Source: an uncultured Archangium sp. (lineage in GTDB: Bacteria > Myxococcota > Myxococcia > Myxococcales > Myxococcaceae). From it: DNA of 17,962 nt. The translations under genes and the position numbers were made by a program. Within the stretch, counting starts at the first letter, position 1, and each line of letters starts with the position of its first letter. The stretch spans positions 1-17,962 of the forward strand of contig CAMLFP010000075.1 of the NCBI GenBank assembly GCA_946479335.1. The letters run 5' to 3'. The notes beneath the pieces were generated by a model, which did not search any database, had not been told where the DNA came from, and saw nothing but the letters and a program-made list of their open reading frames with translations. Below are positions 14,552 through 17,962 of the stretch, piece by piece.

Positions 14552-15402
14552 TACGTGTAGAAGCCCTCGCCGGACTTCTTGCCCAGCTTACCCGCGCGCA
14601 CCATTTTCTTGAGCAATTGTGGCGGGCGGAACGTGGCGCTCCCCGTCTCGGCGTAGAGGTACTCGGCGATCGCCAGCCGCACGTCGAGGCCCACCAGATC
14701 ACCCAGCTTCAGCGGCCCCATCGGGTGCCCGTACCCGAGCTCCATCGCGCGATCGATGTCGGCCGCGCTCGCCACGCCCTCCTCCAGCATGCGGATCGCC
14801 TCGAGCCCCACCGCCACGCCGAGCCGCGACGACGCGAAGCCCGGCGAGTCCTTGACGGTGATCAGCTCCTTCTGGAGGGCCGCGCCGTACTGCCGCACCG
14901 CCGCCAGCGTCTCGTCAGACGTCTGGTACGCGCGCACCACCTCCAGCAGCTTCATCAGGTGCACCGGGTTGAAGAAGTGCAGCCCCACCACGCGCGAGGG
15001 GTTGGTGGCGGCCGAGGCGATCTCCGTCAGCGACAACGAGCTCGTGTTCGACGCGAGGATCGTCTCGGCCGCGGTGAGCGTCGAGAGCGTGCGGAACAGC
15101 TCCTGCTTGAGCGCCAGCTTCTCGGGGATGGCCTCGATGATCAGCTGCGCAGACGCGGTGTCTTTGAGCTCGGAGGTGACGGTGATGCGCGCGAGCGCGG
15201 CGTCGCGATCTGCGGCCGAGAGCTTGCCCTTCTCCACGCCCACCGAGAGGTTCTTCTCGAGCTTCGCGAGGCCCGCGCGCGCGGCCTCCAGCGTCACGTC
15301 GTAGAGCACGACCTCGAACCCGGCGAGCGCCGACACGTGCGCGATGCCGTGGCCCATGGTGCCCGCGCCGATGACCGCAACTTTCGAGATGGAGAGCGAC
15401 AT
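14548..15402 (-). CDS. hbd: 3-hydroxyacyl-CoA (3-hydroxybutyryl-CoA) dehydrogenase
   Basis: This encodes 284 aa, the usual length of the short-form enzyme, from the ATG at 15402. It oxidises (S)-3-hydroxyacyl-CoA to 3-ketoacyl-CoA with NAD, or runs in reverse, in fatty-acid beta-oxidation or butyryl-CoA metabolism in the cytoplasm. The NAD-binding motif VIGAGTMGHG lies at 10-19, SNTSSL at 118-123, and the catalytic His142 in LHFFNP is paired with Glu154 in KLLEV. The C-terminal helical domain shows MLEEGVASAADIDRAM and GYGHPMGPL. The segment after DSPGF reads ASSRLG, where several relatives have an Asn. Its stop overlaps the kinase start by four bases. An enoyl-CoA hydratase, the preceding step of the same pathway, lies about 720 bases away on the same strand, separated by an opposite-strand gene. 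Confidence 0.93.
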   Translation of the reverse strand: MSLSISKVAVIGAGTMGHGIAHVSALAGFEVVLYDVTLEAARAGLAKLEKNLSVGVEKGKLSAADRDAALARITVTSELKDTASAQLIIEAIPEKLALKQELFRTLSTLTAAETILASNTSSLSLTEIASAATNPSRVVGLHFFNPVHLMKLLEVVRAYQTSDETLAAVRQYGAALQKELITVKDSPGFASSRLGVAVGLEAIRMLEEGVASAADIDRAMELGYGHPMGPLKLGDLVGLDVRLAIAEYLYAETGSATFRPPQLLKKMVRAGKLGKKSGEGFYTY

Positions 15403-15437
15403 GCGCGGGCTTAAAGCATGTGTATGGTGCGCGCCGC

Positions 15438-16115
15438 ATGATGTTCGGGCTCCTCGCAGCGTTGGTCCTCACCGCCGATGACACGGGCAACGCCGCGCCC
15501 GCCACGCGGCCCAATCTCCTCAAGTCGGCGACGGTGCGCCGCGCCGAGGGCCTGCCGAAGATCTCCCTGCTCGCCGACGGCGTCGCGTCGACCGACGGCG
15601 ACATCTGGGACAACAAGCGCGCCGCCATCTTCGAGAAGGGCGGCGTCGCGGAGTGGGATCTCGGCCAGCAGGAGACCATCGCCGGCATGCGGCTGCAGGC
15701 CGACAACAACGACCGCTACGAGCTCTTCGGCAGCCTCGACGGTGAGAAGTGGTTCCCCATCTGGGTCGCGGGGCCGGTCGACCTGCCCGGCGTGCAGACC
15801 CGCACCTCGAGCCCGCTGCGCTCCATCGCGCGCTACCTGCGGTTGACCGCCAGCGGCGGCGATTCGAAGTATTCGCTCACCGAGCTGGAGGTCTTCGACA
15901 GCGCCGAGGCCATGGAGCACGCGAAGCTGGAGCGCGTCGAACCGCCGCCTCCGCCCCCGCCGCCTCCGGCGCCGCCGTTCGACACCGGTTGGGTCGTGGT
16001 GCTGGGCAGCGCGGCGATCATCGGCAAGTACTTCCGCGACACCATCCGCCGGAATCAGCAGCGCCGGGCCGACGCCGCGAAACCCGAAGCGCCCGCCGCT
16101 CCAGCCGCGGAGTAG
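15438..16115 (+). CDS. Discoidin (F5/8 type C)-like protein with C-terminal membrane anchor
   Basis: This encodes 225 aa from the ATG at 15438. A GTG at 15420 would add MYGARR, giving the signal a positive n-region; neither start has a clear ribosome-binding site, so the choice is open. Residues 2-13 (MFGLLAALVLTA) are a short export signal. Residues about 25-155 look like a discoidin/F5-8C beta domain: LLADGV, AEWDLGQQETIAGMRLQADN, YELFGSLDGEKWFPI, IARYLRLTASGG and SLTELEVFD. This fold typically binds sugars or other surface ligands. A nine-Pro linker (169-177) precedes one TM helix (about 184-199, WVVVLGSAAIIG) and a basic Ala/Pro-rich cytoplasmic tail. The predicted topology is a periplasmic binding domain tethered to the inner membrane. 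It is divergent from the dehydrogenase gene (35-base gap) and converges on the hydratase with three bases between. Confidence 0.8.
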   Translation: MMFGLLAALVLTADDTGNAAPATRPNLLKSATVRRAEGLPKISLLADGVASTDGDIWDNKRAAIFEKGGVAEWDLGQQETIAGMRLQADNNDRYELFGSLDGEKWFPIWVAGPVDLPGVQTRTSSPLRSIARYLRLTASGGDSKYSLTELEVFDSAEAMEHAKLERVEPPPPPPPPPAPPFDTGWVVVLGSAAIIGKYFRDTIRRNQQRRADAAKPEAPAAPAAE

Positions 16116-16118
16116 CGC

Positions 16119-16856
16119 CTATTTCTTCTTCTTCTCGAGAAACGCGGCCATGCGCCGCTGCTTCTCGGGCGAGTCGAACAACAGCCCCTGACCCAGCCAC
16201 TCCACGGGCGCCTGCTGCACGCGCGCCGCGGCGTTGAGCGCGACCTTGGCGACCTGCACCGCGAGCGGGTCGTTCGCCGCGATGGCCTTCGCCAGACGCA
16301 GCGCTTCGCCGCGAGCGTCGGTCTCGACCAACGCCTCGAAGAGCCCCAGCGCGTTCGCTTCACGCGCGTCGAGGAGCCGCCCGGTGAAGATCAGCTCCTT
16401 CGCGCGCCCCAGGCCCACCAACCGCGGCAGGCGCCACGTGCCGCCCGCCGAGGGGAAGATGCCCAGGCTGACCTCCGGGAGGCCCACCTTCGCACCCGCC
16501 GACGCCACGCGGAGATCACACGCCAGCGCCAGCTCGAGCCCGCCACCCAGCGCGTAGCCGTCGATGGCGGCGATCACCGGGCGCGGGAAGTCCTCCACGG
16601 TCTGCAGCATCCGCTGCGTCCACGCGAGGAAGGACTGCTTGTGGGTGCGCTCCTTGAGCTCGGCGATGTCGGCGCCGGCCGCGAAGGCCTTGTCACCCGC
16701 ACCGCACAGGATCACCGCGCGAACATCGTCGCGCTCGCTCCAGGCTTCCAACGTCTCCACGAGCTGTTGGCACAGCTCGCGGTTGAGCGCGTTACGGACT
16801 TCAGGGCGGTTCAACTCCAGCGTCGCGACACCGTCAGAAACGCTGGAGTTGATCAT
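16119..16856 (-). CDS. Enoyl-CoA hydratase/isomerase (crotonase family)
   Basis: This encodes 245 aa from the ATG at 16856, with a TGAGG site seven bases upstream that overlaps the stop codon of the preceding gene. Crotonase-family enzymes hydrate trans-2-enoyl-CoA to 3-hydroxyacyl-CoA in beta-oxidation. Oxyanion-hole segments are AAGADI at 59-64 and GYALGGGLELALACDLRVAS at 100-119. Both glutamates expected for hydratase activity are present: Glu128 in GLPEVSLG and Glu154 in GRAKELIFTG, with FPSAGGTWRLPRLVG between them. The protein is slightly short of the common ~258 residues at the N terminus but complete in its core. The upstream gene encodes a secreted protein, so co-transcription does not imply shared function. 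The product of this reaction is the substrate of the nearby dehydrogenase. Confidence 0.92.
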   Translation of the reverse strand: MINSSVSDGVATLELNRPEVRNALNRELCQQLVETLEAWSERDDVRAVILCGAGDKAFAAGADIAELKERTHKQSFLAWTQRMLQTVEDFPRPVIAAIDGYALGGGLELALACDLRVASAGAKVGLPEVSLGIFPSAGGTWRLPRLVGLGRAKELIFTGRLLDAREANALGLFEALVETDARGEALRLAKAIAANDPLAVQVAKVALNAAARVQQAPVEWLGQGLLFDSPEKQRRMAAFLEKKKK

Positions 16857-16865
16857 CGCGCAGCC

Positions 16866-17962
16866 TCAGGGGCCCGCGTCGAGGCCGAGGCCAGCGTCGA
16901 GATCGAGGCCCGCGTCGAGGTCCAGGCCCGCGTCGAGGTCAAGACCCGCGTCGAGGTCGAGACCCGCGTCGAGGTCAAGGCCGGCATCGAGATTGAGACC
17001 CGCGTCGAGGTCGAGACCCGCGTCGGTGGTGGTGCCAGCGTCGGTAGTGGTGCCCGCATCCATCGAGCCGCCGTTCACCGTCGCGGGGATCGACGCGCAG
17101 TCGAGCGGGTACAGCACGTAGGTGTACCAATTGGTCGTCCCGGGGACGATGCCGGCGTTGCGGCGATCGCTCGAGGCGCTGCAGCTGGTGCCGCCGTCCT
17201 CGCAGGCGGCGTGGGTGTACGTGTCCCAGATGCCGGTGAGGCCGTTCTCGAAGACCACCGTGCCGCCGTCGGCCGCGATGGTGCGCCAGTCGCAGCTGGT
17301 GAAGGTCTTGTAGTTGTTGACGATCACGCCGTTCTCCAGCTCGAAGCCGAAGTAGCGGGTGTCGGCCGCGCCGAGCGCGCTCACGCGGTGCATCGACTCG
17401 GGCGTGGCGTTGGTCAGCGTCAACGGCCCGGGGATGTGCACCAGCGTCGAACGGAACTCCGGGTTCGGGCGGCCCCAACCGCCGTCGGCGTTGCCGAAAT
17501 TGCTGCCCACGAACACCGGCCCGACCCCTGCGTCACCGCTGACCGGCGTGATGAGCAGCGACTGCGCGGGCGCGCCGTTCCGGTTGCAGGTGAAGTTGCT
17601 GCTGATCGCGATGCGGCGACCGGAGCGGTTCGTGTACGGGCTCTCCTGAATCAAGAAGCCGTTGATGTTGATGATGTCGCCGACCACCGGCGTGTACGGG
17701 CCCGGGTCATCGGTGAAGTACTTGTCGACGTACACGCCCGCGCCGGGGTTGTTCTGATCGACGACCCAGAACTGGGCGATGGTGTCGCCCTGGCTGCCGG
17801 TCGACAGGTAGTCGACGCCGACGACGACCGCGTTCTCGATGGTCACGTGGTCGGTGCACAGCGCCGCGTGCTGCACGGCCTCGACGCTGGTGCCGCCGTC
17901 CCACCCGAAGTTGCCGGTGCCGCCACCGACGTTACCGGAGCCGCCGCCGACGTTGCCGGAAC
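16866..17962 (-). CDS. Secreted OB-fold-like protein with C-terminal hexapeptide repeats, 5' end outside the window
   Basis: The frame stays open to the window end, so the start is missing; 364 residues are visible, and a GTG at 17876 is probably internal. The visible N terminus is a Gly/Asn-rich spacer with SGNVGGG repeated, the kind of linker that follows the lipidated Cys in many myxobacterial lipoproteins; a lipoprotein signal upstream is likely but unseen. Then comes a beta-rich region (VTIENAVVVGVDYLS, IAQFWVVDQNNPGAGVYVDK, VVGDIININGFLIQ) resembling the OB-fold domains of secreted nuclease-type proteins, followed by a Cys-containing domain of unknown type (CDWRTIAADGG, WYTYVLYPLDC). 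The last ~60 residues are TTTDAG, LDLDAG and related hexapeptides. No nuclease motif is visible. The stop is nine bases before the hydratase start. Function unknown; surface or secreted. Confidence 0.8.
   Translation of the reverse strand, partial: SGNVGGGSGNVGGGTGNFGWDGGTSVEAVQHAALCTDHVTIENAVVVGVDYLSTGSQGDTIAQFWVVDQNNPGAGVYVDKYFTDDPGPYTPVVGDIININGFLIQESPYTNRSGRRIAISSNFTCNRNGAPAQSLLITPVSGDAGVGPVFVGSNFGNADGGWGRPNPEFRSTLVHIPGPLTLTNATPESMHRVSALGAADTRYFGFELENGVIVNNYKTFTSCDWRTIAADGGTVVFENGLTGIWDTYTHAACEDGGTSCSASSDRRNAGIVPGTTNWYTYVLYPLDCASIPATVNGGSMDAGTTTDAGTTTDAGLDLDAGLNLDAGLDLDAGLDLDAGLDLDAGLDLDAGLDLDAGLGLDAGP
16872..17051 (-). repeat. 18-bp tandem repeat encoding LDLDAG hexapeptides
   Basis: Eight in-frame 18-bp units encode LxLDAG (one LN, one LG variant) at 16872-17015, preceded by two TTTDAG units at 17016-17051. 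Units differ at third codon positions and some others, so the array is not freshly duplicated. It sits at the very C terminus of the secreted OB-fold-like protein, ending with one Pro before the stop. Confidence 0.9.

Noticed and set aside
12482..14560. 692-residue open frame on the + strand
   Set aside because: It is antisense to the kinase gene, rich in Arg and His, with no recognisable domain. The minus strand carries every kinase motif.
15400..15420. CATGC...GCATG inverted repeat between the divergent dehydrogenase and discoidin genes
   Set aside because: The arms are only five bases with an 11-base loop, and one overlaps the dehydrogenase start codon. This is within chance expectation.
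16872..17051. Tandem array as a possible CRISPR
   Set aside because: The units are contiguous 18-bp coding repeats without spacers, in frame with a protein gene.
16564..17121. 185-residue + strand frame with RPASRS repeats
   Set aside because: The repeats are the complementary reading of the LDLDAG tandem units of the minus-strand gene; the first half is antisense to the enoyl-CoA hydratase.

Overview
The window is very GC-rich and gene-dense, with almost no intergenic space. Many genes encode secreted proteins, lipoproteins, TPR proteins and Ser/Thr-kinase signalling proteins. That mix, together with a gene pair resembling the gltD/gltE (agmU/aglT) gliding-motility genes of Myxococcus, points to a myxobacterium (Myxococcota). 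I see no tRNA, rRNA, CRISPR array, transposase, integrase or attachment site, and no gap above 300 bases without a gene. The content looks like chromosomal backbone rather than a mobile island.

Layout. Positions 1-3117 (+) hold a long coiled-coil protein cut by the window start, then a secreted metallophosphoesterase-like protein with degenerate motifs, translationally coupled (GTGA overlap) to a CAP/SCP-domain lipoprotein. Positions 3119-8151 (-) hold a large periplasmic TPR protein (GltD-like) followed by a TPR outer-membrane lipoprotein (GltE-like), with a good sigma70-type promoter candidate upstream. Positions 8256-12042 (-) hold a tightly packed five-gene envelope operon: LPP20-family protein, FlgT-N-like protein, small PEGA lipoprotein, FecR-domain protein and an unrecognised periplasmic protein. 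Positions 12115-15402 (-) hold a PilZ c-di-GMP-binding protein, a one-pass Ser/Thr kinase and a 3-hydroxyacyl-CoA dehydrogenase whose stop overlaps the kinase start. Positions 15438-16115 (+) hold a discoidin-like protein with a C-terminal membrane anchor. Positions 16119-17962 (-) hold an enoyl-CoA hydratase preceded by a secreted OB-fold-like protein with Gly-rich spacers and a C-terminal hexapeptide repeat; that gene runs off the window end.

How they may work together. The central 9 kb reads as envelope machinery: TPR gliding-complex parts beside a FlgP/FlgT-like (LPP20 plus FlgT-N), PEGA and FecR set. In flagellated Vibrio, proteins with LPP20 and FlgT folds build outer-membrane-associated rings around the flagellum. 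Here no flagellar gene is visible, and the set lies directly upstream of gliding genes on the same strand. The most interesting hypothesis in the window is that the five-gene operon encodes an uncharacterised periplasmic/outer-membrane complex, possibly linked to motility or surface adhesion. The PilZ protein and kinase just upstream could provide regulation, but that is inference from position. The two fatty-acid beta-oxidation enzymes are ordinary metabolic genes interleaved with envelope genes.
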